Source of the DNA: Anthoceros angustus
Taxonomy: Eukaryota > Streptophyta > Anthocerotopsida > Anthocerotales > Anthocerotaceae
Length of the DNA stretch: 64,000 bases
Reading direction: 5' to 3'
Assembly (NCBI GenBank): GCA_010909165.1
Contig: MU008159.1
Span: 1,178,001 to 1,242,000, forward strand
In this document: piece by piece, positions 12,901-23,269 of the stretch
Numbering within the stretch: the first letter of the stretch is position 1
How the letters are laid out: the number at the start of each line of letters is the position of its first letter
Made by a program: the position numbers and the translations under genes
Notes under the pieces: model-generated
The model's database searches: none
Seen by the model: the letters and a program-made list of their open reading frames with translations, nothing else
What the model was told of the DNA's origin: nothing

Positions 12901-15754
12901 TAGGAAGGTACAAGCAATAAGCTGGCATGTGAGACATACGCGTGACGTCTCAGAAGACTCTCAGGTTCCATCACAGAAAACGTGGCAAAGCTTGAGGGAG
13001 CCAAAACTCTCCTCTCCTCCTCCAACCACTGCCCATAGGGTTTTGCATTCGCGACACGTTTCTTGACCTCCGTGTTCTCTAAAACCTGTCGTGCCCATGA
13101 TACGAAAGGAACAGCTGAAGTGTGACGTAACAATGTCATGCAATGTCCCCCAACAAACTAGTGCTCAATTCATCAGGATGGGCAGTTCATTACCTCCCCT
13201 GTCTCTAAGTCCACGGAGATCATCATTCCTGGACCCAGGCGTCCTTTGGCAGAGATCTTTGACTCATCCATACTCAGAACGCCAACCTGTTCAGACTAGC
13301 GTCAGCACCTTCCACAACATCTTTATGCAGAAATTACAATAATCTATGCAAAAAGTCAAAACAAGAATGCAGAGTTGTTGCAAACCTCAGAGGCAACGTA
13401 TAGCATGTCTTCAGTCCTCCAGAAACGAGCAGGACGGAGGCCGTTTCGATCAAGACAAGCGCCAACTGTCTTTCCATTACTGAGTCAAGACACAGAAGGT
13501 TGTTCATTTCACGTGCCTGCTAACCGCAGCCCACCAGTTGAAACAAGGAATGCACACAGTAAAGACAGACAAGTAAACCTAAACAGAAGCAACGCTGGTC
13601 CATCCCACGCCTCCATCTGGCCCTTGTAATACTCGTAAAAGTGCACAACCTGGAGCACAAGGGGATAGGGGTTTGTTTTCTTGACAGAGTACCAAAGATA
13701 GACAGGGACGAAAACATTCTAAGCAGCTAGCAAGTTGCACAGGAAAATGAACCTCTCATGATTCCCAAAAGCTGGCACGAAGCTGCGGATTACCTCTGGA
13801 TATTTCATTGTCAGTGTCGGATGATTTTTGTAGGCTTCAGGCACCAAAATCATCATTGTTTCCTCAGGACTGCGGCCACTTCTCATCAACAACTGAAAAA
13901 GACCAAGGCAGAAGAAGAACATTAAAGGTTGCTGTAAGACTCTAAACCATGGACACTCCAGGACAACCATGACCAGCACCATTCTAGCATATACAGCACT
14001 CCACCTCTGCTACGATGTCCAAATTTGCAGAATCTGAAGCCTTGGCGTTTCCAAATGGCCTAATTTCTTCCTCCCGTCCTCGCCACACAGGAGACGACAT
14101 GGATGGCTCTCGCGACCGCATCCAGTTGAGGTTACCCTGTAATTCATCGTAAATACCATTATCCAAACTGCATAGAACCAAGGGCTCGGAGTTCCACCTC
14201 CAAAACGAAAGATGAAGAGGGCCGTCTGAAGTTTCCAAACCATGATCGGCATCCACTTTTACCGATCCGAAAACATGCGGACTTCAAACGAAGGTAGCAA
14301 TCACCTGCAGTGTATTTATCTCGCCATTGTGGCCAAGGAATCTCATTGGCTGCGCGAGTGGCCAGCGAGGATTCGTGTTCGTACTGTAACGTCTGTGATA
14401 GATTGCAAAAGGTGACACATATAACTCATTCTGCAGATCCAAATAAAACCTCCCCAGAACCTCAGAGCGCAGCATTCCTTTGTACACAACAGTTCGACTA
14501 GACAAAGAACAGAAGTAAAGTTCCTGTCCCCATGCCTCTGTTTCCACCGCCTTCTCAACCAATTTTCGAGAAATATACAGCTCCCTCTCAATGTCATCTA
14601 CATTCTTATCACCCGTCACTTTTACAAAGACCTGTTCAATAGCTGGCATTGTTTTCCTGGCCATGGGTCCTACTACATCTGCCTTTACAGGAACTGGCCG
14701 CCAGCCGAGTACTTCGACCCCTTCTTTCTCAAAAATTTCGTTGATAACTACAAAAGCAACATACAAAATGTGAGACACCTGGACCACTTAAATCTAGCAA
14801 GCCGAAGTCCCTCCCTCCAAAATGCTTGGGTACTATGTACAATCAATCTTACTTGCTTTGGCAGAAGCGTAGGCCTGGTCTTCACTGGGAAGAAAGACCA
14901 TCCCAACTGCAGAGGTGGCCTCATCCAGCAACGGAAGGCCTTGATCCTGAAACCAGGCGGCAAAAAGCTTCCAAGGAATCATAGTCATGACACCCGCTCC
15001 ATCTCCGGAGTCATTGTCTCCCCCACACCCTCCCCTGTGCTCCATACAGCTGAGAGCTGTGAGAGCATCTTGAACCACTTCGTGCGAGGCCTGTTGCTTC
15101 AGGTTGGCTATGAAACCGACACCGCAGGCATCACGTTCGGCCAGAATATCCTCGAGGTCCGCAACCTGCAAGGAGCGGAAAAGAAATCAGATTGCCGGCC
15201 GTGCAGGTTCCTCAAGCCAAGAACAAGTTCAAGGCTGTTGACAGGCCCTGCCCAGACAATCCAGCAAGTGGATCGGAAGGTTCCCTTCCACAGAATAGCT
15301 GTCCAGGATGTGGCAATCGAGATCCGATGGATTTGATCGAGGGGGATTGTGGGTCGTGCTGTACAGACGAGGAGGAATAGGATCCAGAATACAACGGTTC
15401 CATACACCAAACACCAGACAGCAGCAGCAGCAGGCGGAATGGGACTCCCACCTCGTACTTGGGATTCCCGGCAGAAGTCTTGAGCAGGGCGGAAACACGC
15501 CTCCGCAAATGCCTGGGCCACCTCCCGCGCTGCTGCGGGCGCGCGAAGGCGGAGCTGGCAGGGCTCGGGCCGCTCTTGAGTCCGGTGAAAGCCGGGAATC
15601 CGCAGCCCGCATTGGCAGACTGCCTGGTGGGCAGGCGCAAATTGGAGGAGGCGAGGGCGCCGGAGCTGAGCGAGCAGGAGGGCGACGGCAGCGCGAGGGT
15701 GGCCCGGTCGTGGAGCAATACCAGGCCTGTACCCGCAGACTTCACAACCGCCAT
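6996..15754 (-). CDS. GLU1: Ferredoxin-dependent glutamate synthase, chloroplast precursor
   Basis: Chloroplast enzyme making two glutamates from glutamine and 2-oxoglutarate with reduced ferredoxin; central to ammonium assimilation and photorespiratory nitrogen recycling. I can read 33 GT-AG exons, starting 15754-15452, 15165-14853, 14747-14305, 14136-14005, 13892-13794, 13649-13579, 13479-13386, 13286-13194, 13085-12940, 12770-12611, 12517-12407, 12321-12106, 11996-11839, 11742-11613, 11454-11396, 11277-11172 and 11063-10967. Then 10871-10756, 10650-10453, 10370-10260, 10174-9935, 9804-9706, 9616-9521, 9404-9207, 9100-9026, 8848-8720, 8582-8484, 8375-8233, 7998-7905, 7819-7581, 7493-7415, 7330-7247 and 7157-6996. 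The total is 4893 bases, 1630 residues, without a break. Residues 1-114 form a Ser/Arg-rich transit peptide and propeptide. Cys115 (RDACGVGF) is the class II amidotransferase nucleophile. HDGGTGASP belongs to the FMN/synthase domain, and Cys1245, Cys1251 and Cys1256 ([16 protein letters not shown]) bind the 3Fe-4S cluster. An in-frame ATG ten codons upstream (15784) is an alternative start. Confidence 0.97.
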
Positions 15755-16080
15755 GGGCAGCGCATACAGCTCCTGCAGGAGCAAGGATGCAGCGGCGGGA
15801 GGCGGGAAAGGAAGGCAAAGCAGGCCCCAGGCTCCTCACATGCAATCCAGCAGGAACCCAGCACGGGAAGCCGCACGAGGGTCACAGCTGCCCAGTGGGA
15901 GACCTCCCGGAGAAAGCTTTGCGCTGCTGGGTTCCGGACTCAGCTCTCTTGACACAGGAAAGCCTTTAGAAATGGATGGGTCGTGAAGCAAGGAGGCCAC
16001 GTTGCTCCTCAGCCACGAATTCCTCTCATCTAGCAGAATATTCACGCCTTTGTTTTTTGCGCTGAGCTGCTTGTGGCTCC

Positions 16081-16112
16081 GCTTTATATAGAACGTCACC
16101 CATATATAAAGT
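16081..16112 (-). promoter_or_regulatory. Core promoter of Fd-GOGAT: two TATA boxes with an ACGT element between
   Basis: Read on the - strand, TTTATATATGGG is followed by GTGACGTTC and then CTATATAAAGC. The second TATA (16091-16081) lies about 330 bases upstream of the ATG at 15754, so a long leader is implied. TGACGT is a core recognised by plant bZIP factors. Which TATA box is used cannot be decided from sequence. Confidence 0.5.
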
Positions 16113-16203
16113 CTGTGTGTACATCCATATAACTTTGGCCCCGGGTGGCGTGTGTGGATAGGCTCTCTTCTGACACCTCTGACTTGCGTCTGCAAGTGGC
16201 GGC

Positions 16204-16274
16204 TGCTGATCGCAGCTTCTCATCACACTCTTCAAGGTTTTCGGCAATTGGCTCCTGCTGATCGCAACTTCTCC
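16204..16274. repeat. Direct repeat in the Fd-GOGAT upstream region
   Basis: CTGCTGATCGCAGCTTCTC near 16204-16222 recurs as CTGCTGATCGCAACTTCTC near 16256-16274 with one mismatch. Each copy is followed by a related segment (TTTTCGGCAA or CCCGGCAAAGG). Position just upstream of the TATA boxes makes a regulatory role possible but unproven. Confidence 0.55.
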
Positions 16275-17303
16275 CGGCAAAGGTTTCTGTGATTGACGAC
16301 TGCCGAATCACTGCCTGTCATTCGAGGTTTGGAGCTCAAGTGCGTGTTAGAAAGGTTTTAAAGCTGAATCCTGAGGGGGGTGACAGATGGAGCTGCCGGG
16401 GGACCAGGGCTCCTTGTTTCTGCTGCGGACCGGAACTGCCTTGTTGTGGGTCGTGGCATTCATCTGCTTCGGTGAGTTGCCCTGCCTTTTGTAGCATTTG
16501 TGGATGCAGCTGACTCCTGTCTGGGAGTGAGAATTCGCTTGTGACTGGATTCTGCTGCTCGGATGTGTGCAGCTTGGTTTGTGGCGTGGAAGCTGGTGTT
16601 CGTGCACATCCCCTTGGTGCAGGAGATGTTTGGACTGAATAAGAAGCAGCCTCAGCCCAGGCCTTCCACGCGACGCTTCACACGTATTTACAACAGCGGG
16701 AAGCAGACAGAATCTGGGTTTAGGGTTTATGGGAAGGAGGCCTGATGGATGCTGCTGCTGGACAAGAATTTTGAGGCATGGAACATACAGCCGTGCTCAT
16801 GCGCCGTGATCTCTGGGAGGTTCACTATGTGCGTGGCGTGCAGTTTTCTGCCTTCATGATGTGACTCTGACTGCATCGACGATGACAGTGAGCAGCACGC
16901 CTCTTGATCTCCTGCTTTTGGAGGCTGGTGACCAGGCCCTCTAGAGAGCATCTCGGTGCTGGAAAGTGCAGGAATCAGGCGGGAGGGGCATGAGATCCAG
17001 CGAATCCATCTAGAAACACTTTCGTATCGTCGATCCTTTGCTAGTATCGGCTATTTTCCAATTAAGGCTGGTTCAAATCATGAGAGAATTTTTCTCTCGT
17101 GAATCAGCTCCCTGACAATTCTAAGCCGGAAGGATTTTGTGTGAAGTTCTCCCAGCAATCGGCTGTTGAGAGTTTGGATGGGTCCACCGCATGTTCTTAT
17201 GAAAGAAAACGTGATGGAAGCTCTCTGTGCAGAGGGATCCAGTATTATCTGCTTCAACCCATCCAAGTGGAAGCGAGGGTATGTCCTTGTCGTGATTCTC
17301 CAG

Positions 17304-19027
17304 CTATGGCTTGGCCAAATCCGGGGCCTCAAGTAGAGGGAGGGACGGCAACTGATCGGAATCAAGCACAGTGCTTCCAAGCCGATCAGGTGGCCAGTAT
17401 CTGACCACGGATCTCCCAAGTATGTTGCTGACTGGCAAAGGTCCCCTGGGACACAACGAGAATGAATGCTCAGATTAAGCCACCCTGCTGTACTTCTTGT
17501 GACCCTGACGTAAACGTACATGAGTCTCGAGATTACCATATGTGTGAATCAAAACTGTTGTTGCGATTGTCCCCCATAACGAAGACATATCCATCCGGAA
17601 CGTACTGTGGGCCAGTCGAAAGGAAAAGTCAGAGCATGTCACGAAAACCAAAACTGCTACAAAATCAATGCTGTCAATTGAGGGTCATACAATGGGATCC
17701 ATTTCATATGCTGGCGGCTCAGCAATAAAGTCCTCGTTCCTGGCAGCTCCATTTACCAAAAGCTTTCCGTTGTGGACCTGTTCGATGACCAATCCGCAGT
17801 ACAGTTATTAAAGGAGCCACCACCTGGCACACCCAGCCCTAAAAAAGGAGAAAGGATGAGAACATACCTCTACAATGTCACCATGCTTTGCTACTACTCT
17901 CTTAATGAATACTTCTCCGGCATTGTAACCCCTCTCCTGCAAATGACCAGGCCGAGGAGTATGAACCAAAAAGGGGATGGCAGCCACTGCCTCAATCTGT
18001 AACCAAAAGCAAAGACGTCTGGCACTACTAACCTGCAGAACCTGAGGAGCTTTGAAAATTACGATATCATTTACATTGGGCTCTCTGAAGTAGTACGAGA
18101 CCTGCAGGATTAGGATCCACCGAGAGTCAAACACAGAGAGGAAAAAGATGTACAAACGACTCTAAATAAGCAAAAGAGTGAGTTACCTTCTCAGCGATTA
18201 TACGATCACCGATCTCAAAGGTTGGATACATCGACAAGGAAGGGATAAATCGTGGCTCTGCTATAAACCATCTAAACAACAAGGAGACAGCAAAGACTGT
18301 GATGACAGTCTTCCCATCTTCGGAAGTAAAATTGATCCATTCAGGTAGCCAGCTACCCTTCCCTTCCTGACCCCTGCCCTCCTTCTCATCCACCTGAAGA
18401 GAAGGACTCCCCACACCAGATTGTCTGTCCTCCCCATCCCCGTCACCACCACCCCTCCTCCCCACCGCCCCCACCATCATCACTTGGTTGAGACACCTTT
18501 TCAGACAGGGCATTGCAGCCCACGGAGCCTGCAGAGGACTTGGGATACCAGGAGGACCGGAGACACTCGTGACATGGGAGCCATCTCAAGGGTTGAATGT
18601 CACAAATGGATCTGCTGCCCCGCATAGAAGCTGATGCAGCCGTGGAGAATCTGGCAGGCAGACTCCACGAACAAGGCTGTGCAGAATGCCTGCCGCAATA
18701 CGAATTGTCTGAGGATCCTCCACTCAGTGCACGGCCAGGGTAAACCGAGTTGGACAACCTCAAACCCGGTGCATCGCCTGTGCCCACAATTCTATCTCTA
18801 CAAGGTGCAGATGAAGGGGATGCTTTGAGGCACCTCCAGCTCACCGAGACGTCTCTCACCCAGCATCCAGCAGAGGAGCTTTTCGCCCCTGACTCATCCC
18901 TCCAGCTCCAGCACAAGAATTGGCTGTCTCCCGTGCTCCTCAGGTGCTCACAGGCACTCCCTAGACTGCTTCTGTGGGCGATTCCTGGCCCAGGCGAAAC
19001 GCAGGAGACGGCTATCTGGATAGCCAT
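17304..19027 (-). CDS. PLSP1: Thylakoidal processing peptidase (plastid type I signal peptidase), one frame break
   Basis: Membrane serine/lysine protease that removes thylakoid-transfer signals from lumenal proteins. Six exons are clear: 19027-18187, 18101-18033, 17936-17868, 17777-17691, 17604-17537 and 17445-17304 (TAG). Introns are about 85-100 bases. The N-terminus ([15 protein letters not shown]) resembles plant homologues and looks like a plastid-targeting region. [17 protein letters not shown] is the membrane anchor. IPSLSMYPT holds the catalytic Ser (about residue 265), VFIKRVVA the general-base Lys (about residue 315), and [12 protein letters not shown] is the conserved box E. The summed exons are 1276 bases, one more than a multiple of three. 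The frame changes inside the G-rich stretch on the - strand around 18450-18490, between [11 protein letters not shown] and [11 protein letters not shown]. Removing one G would give about 424 residues. All catalytic parts are otherwise intact, so I favour a homopolymer error over a pseudogene. Confidence 0.92.
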
Positions 19028-19321
19028 CTTGCAAAGCTTGCGCAACAGCCTCCACAGCAGGCCCAGGACCTCGCTGAATACAAGAATGAAGCCTGCGCCG
19101 GTCACAACATCCTGGCAGCCGTGAGCTGCCCCCCAACAGGTTGGAATTGAGAATGCGCCATCGATATCGGCGCACCACAAGAGCTCTCCCAAGTCGAAGG
19201 AGAGGAGAAATGCCGAGAAGGAAGCTTCGTGCACTACCGAAGGGTTTTGGGCGGGTTGCTGGTGACCGGAGATCGCCGGTCACTCAGCTCGTGCTTCCTG
19301 GTACGCTGCATCAACCAGGGT

Positions 19322-19374
19322 TGGATACCTATATAGGTACTCATTGCTCACAAAATTCTCCGGGATATATAGGC
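19322..19374 (-). promoter_or_regulatory. Candidate TATA boxes of the peptidase gene
   Basis: Two TATA-like stretches, CCTATATATCCC (- strand, 19373-19362) and the palindromic CCTATATAGG (19328-19337), lie about 300-345 bases upstream of the ATG at 19027. Either could serve as the core promoter. The remaining spacer up to SLU7 (19375-20040) holds no recognisable gene. Confidence 0.4.
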
Positions 19375-20040
19375 AGTTACGGCAACATGAACATTTCTTT
19401 ACAGAAACCTCCCAACATTTGGGGGAGGAAATTGCAGAATTACAAATCACGTGACCCGAATCCATGGAAGCTATTGATTTAGCGAAAAATACTCCCCAAG
19501 ACAAACAGGCGGAGGACACGGCTGGGCCAGGTCTCACTTTCATTGTCAGTGGCCTCGGCAGAGTCGAGGTCCCTCCATTTGACAAAACGCACACCATGCC
19601 GAATGGGAAACCACTTTGGTTCTTCCGCCTACGTCCAATGCCAGAGCATCCTTAGAACCCATGGAGAAGAAAAAAGCAAACGAGCAAGCGAGGAACCACG
19701 GCAACAACGGGAGTTTTGAGTTATGCTTACTGTGATAGTTGGAGGAGGACCACTTCATACCAACCGACGTGTTCAGTCGATACATTTGTCACCTGGAGGA
19801 AGCATTGTACAGGAGAACCAGTTCTGAACTAATAACCAGGTGGTAGCGCCTGCAGTGAGCGTCTTTCAGCCACAAGTGCTTTCAGCTGCTGAGCAGCAGT
19901 CACACTCCGTGATACGAGAAGATTGGCAATACACACACAAGCATCTCGAGCAGCCGGCCTCACTGACTCTAGCTGACATCTGCACTGCGTCTCCTTAGCC
20001 CTTGCTTTGACAAGCTGCCTGTGTCTTGTCCCAGCAACAG

Positions 20041-21672
20041 TTAGTTTACTTTGCGTGCCATAGCTCGCATTTGTGTCATGGGATCGTCAAAGTGAACCTT
20101 CTTCAGTCTGTATGCTTCCATATCCTCGGCAGTAACCTCGTTGTTATGAGTGACATTATACTTCCTCTTCCTCTCATCCTTCTCTTCTTTCAACCTGTCA
20201 TCCTCCTTCTTCAATGCATCCTTCAGCTTTTTCCTGTCCAGCACAAGGTCGTCTGGCACATCTGTGCCCCATGGTGCTAGGTTCTTTTCCTCTTTCGCCA
20301 CAGGCTTCTCCTGAACAGCCTCTTTGCGGGCAATGTTAGTCCGCATCAATTCGGCTGAAGCCTCTGCAGCTTCAATTCCTGCCTGTCCAGTACAGTAGCT
20401 GTTCCGAAGAAACTGCTTACAACACTTGTAGCCCCACTGATTCTCCTTCCACCATGAACCCCAGACGGTGGTGTGGTTATTAATAAACACATCCTCCTCA
20501 TACTTGCTCTTGGGTACAGCTTTTTCTTGACCCTTGACGATGCGACCTGCTCTATCGTACTCTATCTGCATCTCTGTCTGTCCCAGCAATAACTCCATGG
20601 GAGGTTTCTCCTGCAAGGCCGCGTTACCATACTTATCCATGATGTCGTCCTTAGTCCTGGATTTCAGTTTCTCTTTCTTGACCTTGAATTCCCTGTGGAG
20701 CAACTCTGCCTGAGACGGTGCCGCTTGCAAATGGATATCCTGCCCTTTCTCGTATGCTTCCCAGGCATGGATGTTGAGCTGCTTAAATTCCTGGGCCTGC
20801 CCGCTGATCCTGTTCTGGTTGTCTCCAGCGTAGAACTTCTCATTGGGATCACTGTCCGGCAGTGGATCCTCCCTCATGGATCGGGTCTTAGGGTCATAGT
20901 GAGCCGAATTGGTATCAAGATTGAGAAGGTACTTGGCAGTATCCTCCCGAATCCTGAGATTACGCACAGTTCCAGTGCTACCTCCTCCAGTAGTCCGCAC
21001 ACGCTTCTCCACCTTCGCAAAATCCATCTGCTCGCTTTCATCCACCTTAGCCTCATCCACTTCAAGATCCTCATCCTCTTCCTCATCATCATCGGTGTCC
21101 TTGCCTTCTTGATCCCCCACGCTCTTTTTGTCCGCCAGCTTCTTCAGCTGCTGTTCCTTCTGATACTTCCTCCTAGCCTCTTCCCTCATCTCATAGGAGT
21201 CTATGACCCTAGCATACGTCCCGGAATCATATCCATTCCACCGGTCCCGCTTCCCGTCATAATCCAACTCAAACGACTCCACCTTCTCGTCAGGAGCAAT
21301 GTGCTTGTTGGTCCACCTGGCACCAACCCTACGGGGCCTTTCCATACACATCTTGGAATCATGAGTCATGGCTCCACAATTTGCGCACGCCCCTTTCCTG
21401 TACTTGCTAGCTTGGAAAATCTTGGCACCTCGGTCATACCAGTCCTTGGTGTAATTCGGGTCCGACTTCCACTTCTTCTGATGCTTCAAACTTGGTTTCT
21501 CGGAATTGAGATACCAGGGCGCAGAGGACATGTACTGCGGAATATGGGGATTGATCTCCTTGCCATCTTCATCGACCTCAGCTGGAGCAAGCCCAGCTTT
21601 CCGAGCCTCCTCTAACTCTAACTGCTTCCTGTGATCCTCCCTGGACTTGAACGCCGCCGACGCGGTGGCCAT
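20041..21672 (-). CDS. SLU7: Pre-mRNA-splicing factor SLU7
   Basis: Second-step splicing factor that helps the spliceosome choose the 3' splice site; nuclear. It is one uninterrupted reading frame of 543 codons from the ATG at 21672 (MATASAAFKSREDHRKQ) to TAA at 20043-20041. An in-frame ATG four codons upstream (21684) is possible, but MATAS is the more plant-like start. The N-terminal block with HIPQYMSSAPWYLN is typical of the family. The CCHC zinc knuckle CANCGAMTHDSKMC lies at about residues 96-109, followed by PRRVGARWTNKHIAPDE. Acidic/lysine-rich central and C-terminal parts follow, with RKRKYN as a likely nuclear signal, ending in DDPMTQMRAMARKVN. Length matches full-length plant SLU7. 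It has no intron, unlike its neighbours; whether that is ancestral or reflects a retrocopy cannot be decided here. Confidence 0.96.
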   Translation of the reverse strand: MATASAAFKSREDHRKQLELEEARKAGLAPAEVDEDGKEINPHIPQYMSSAPWYLNSEKPSLKHQKKWKSDPNYTKDWYDRGAKIFQASKYRKGACANCGAMTHDSKMCMERPRRVGARWTNKHIAPDEKVESFELDYDGKRDRWNGYDSGTYARVIDSYEMREEARRKYQKEQQLKKLADKKSVGDQEGKDTDDDEEEDEDLEVDEAKVDESEQMDFAKVEKRVRTTGGGSTGTVRNLRIREDTAKYLLNLDTNSAHYDPKTRSMREDPLPDSDPNEKFYAGDNQNRISGQAQEFKQLNIHAWEAYEKGQDIHLQAAPSQAELLHREFKVKKEKLKSRTKDDIMDKYGNAALQEKPPMELLLGQTEMQIEYDRAGRIVKGQEKAVPKSKYEEDVFINNHTTVWGSWWKENQWGYKCCKQFLRNSYCTGQAGIEAAEASAELMRTNIARKEAVQEKPVAKEEKNLAPWGTDVPDDLVLDRKKLKDALKKEDDRLKEEKDERKRKYNVTHNNEVTAEDMEAYRLKKVHFDDPMTQMRAMARKVN

Positions 21673-21754
21673 GGCTACCGGCAAGCTCCTCCCCTTTCAC
21701 AATTCCACTGCCGGCCAAAACCCCTGGGTAAGCTCTCCAAGAGACTCGTTACCA

Positions 21755-21767
21755 CAATATATACCTA
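21755..21767 (-). promoter_or_regulatory. TATA box of SLU7
   Basis: The - strand reads TAGGTATATATTG about 90 bases upstream of the SLU7 start, a suitable position for a core promoter. Confidence 0.5.
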
Positions 21768-21779
21768 TGGATGGCTAAA

Positions 21780-22597
21780 ATAGCGCTTACTATATTATTA
21801 ATCAAACTGTTAATTTGTGTACCGGTACCTACCTACTTATGTACATACCTATCATGCGTCCATCACGAAATTGTGGAGACTTAATAAAAAAACGAGAAGG
21901 AAGAAGAAGAAGAAAAATTTATTTAAGTCCACTAAGGACGGATTTCCGTCATGGGACTTGGTACTTAACAACTTGTACCATGGTATGCCTAAGCTACTAG
22001 CACCAAGGGCATCCATTCCCTTTAGGCACCCCATCCAAGTACCGATCCAAGCGCAGGATGCTTAATAATCACGTTCTTATAAATGTGTGTCCATTTGGCC
22101 TAAGCCATTTGGACAAGGGAAATCCCATGTACCCCGAGTCGAAAGCTGGGTATGCGAAAAGGGACAATGTCATGGCAAGACGGGTGCTGATACATACGAT
22201 GTCTGTAAGTACATGCGGATGATTGTGAGCGTATGCTCATATGCATGGGCATGGGGTGATGGGCATGGGACTACACCCGCCATGAACGGGCATAGCGGCC
22301 AGTTTGAGGAGCCGGCCGTGATCACGCAGCGGAGTTTCCGCCGAGAACACCGATGGAGTCATGCGCCCAACAAGTTGCCCATGATCAAGTGTACGACGCC
22401 GAGCAAGGGATAAAGGACGGCAATCCGCGAGAAGAGACGGATTGCTGATGTTTGTTCGTAGACAGGACAGCCATACAGTTCCCATGTGGGCGGTGAATGT
22501 AGGGCTTGGGGAGTGAGAAGGGATAGCGGTGAGAAGGTTTTGACGGCAATTGCGCGGATGTGTGTTGTGAGTCTGGCCGAATGAGTTTTGCACATCA
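21780..22597. other. Border between gene island and mobile-element region
   Basis: Nothing coding is recognised. A purine-rich AAGGAAGAAGAAGAAG tract lies at about 21897-21912. From roughly 22,080 the base composition becomes that of the element-rich region to the right. This segment may contain the 5' LTR or leader of the gypsy-like element, but no second LTR copy is available for comparison. Confidence 0.4.
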
Positions 22598-22984
22598 GCA
22601 ATCCCTTCTTTTTTGTTCTCTGGAGCTCCACATTGCAACCGCCAACGTCGTGAGGCACGCGGAGCGCCCAGGCACCACAAGCAACGTAGCCAAAGGGGCC
22701 CACGGATGCGGACAAGATAAGTAAATGGTGGACCGTGAGGAGAATCGTGGACTTTTCCTTCTTTTATCTTGATCATTCCATCGTTGAGTTGGCCGGCGGC
22801 AATCCCTTCTTTTTTTTCTGGAGCTCCACATTGCAACCGCCAACGTCGTGAGGCACGCGGGCGCCAGGCACCACAAGCAGCCAAAGGGGCCCACGGATGC
22901 GGACAAGATAAGTAAATGGTGGACCGTGAGGAGAATCATGGACTTTTCCTTCTTTTATCTTGATCATTCCATCGTTGAGTTGGC
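22598..22984. repeat. Tandem duplication, about 190-200 bp, two copies
   Basis: Bases 22598-22798 and 22799-22984 are near-identical, both beginning GCAATCCCTTCTTTTTT and ending TCCATCGTTGAGTTGGC. They differ by a few short losses, such as GCGCCCAGG versus CGCCAGG and AGCAACGTAGCC versus AGCAGCC. The array lies immediately upstream of the gag-like sequence and may be part of that element's leader. Confidence 0.9.
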
Positions 22985-23269
22985 GCTTTGGCAGAGCACG
23001 CCTACCTATGGCGAAGATTGTGGGAGGAGGTGATTGATAAGTTGGCACAGCTAGCGGATCGACTTTGACACAATGCCGCATACATAGTGTCACGCAGGGG
23101 CGGATTGATGCGGTGATGGTGCTCGCCAGTTGTTTAACGAGTACTCCGGCAGTGAAGCTCAGCCCCATCGTCCAACACCCTCCGGTAGCGAGGCGGTGGA
23201 CAATTTGAGTGGAATCGAGTCCTATTCGCACCATAGCATTCAAGAAAACGGAGGTGAGGTCGAATGGAG

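Larger units (their letters stand above)
15755..17303. other. Intergenic: Fd-GOGAT promoter and 3' flank of the peptidase gene
   Basis: About 1.5 kb between two - strand genes. The part near 15755-16300 carries TATA boxes and repeats consistent with the Fd-GOGAT promoter and leader. A plant telo-box-like GGGTTTAGGGTTTA lies at 16717-16730. From 16750 to 17300 nothing is recognisable beyond the expected 3' untranslated region of the peptidase gene. Confidence 0.5.

Noticed and set aside
15108-15952. Long frames overlapping Fd-GOGAT exon 1 and its first intron
   Set aside because: The transit-peptide frame from 15,754 with a GT donor at 15,451 joins in phase to CGVGF. The other frames are shadows in GC-rich sequence.
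16717-16730. GGGTTTAGGGTTTA as telomere sequence
   Set aside because: Only two units. A promoter telo-box or chance is more likely than an interstitial telomere.
17050-17085. B-box-like GGTTCAAATCA, possible tRNA
   Set aside because: No matching A box, acceptor stem or cloverleaf can be formed around it.
20695-21615. 306-codon + strand frame opposite SLU7
   Set aside because: Antisense shadow of a long intronless gene; no domain of its own.
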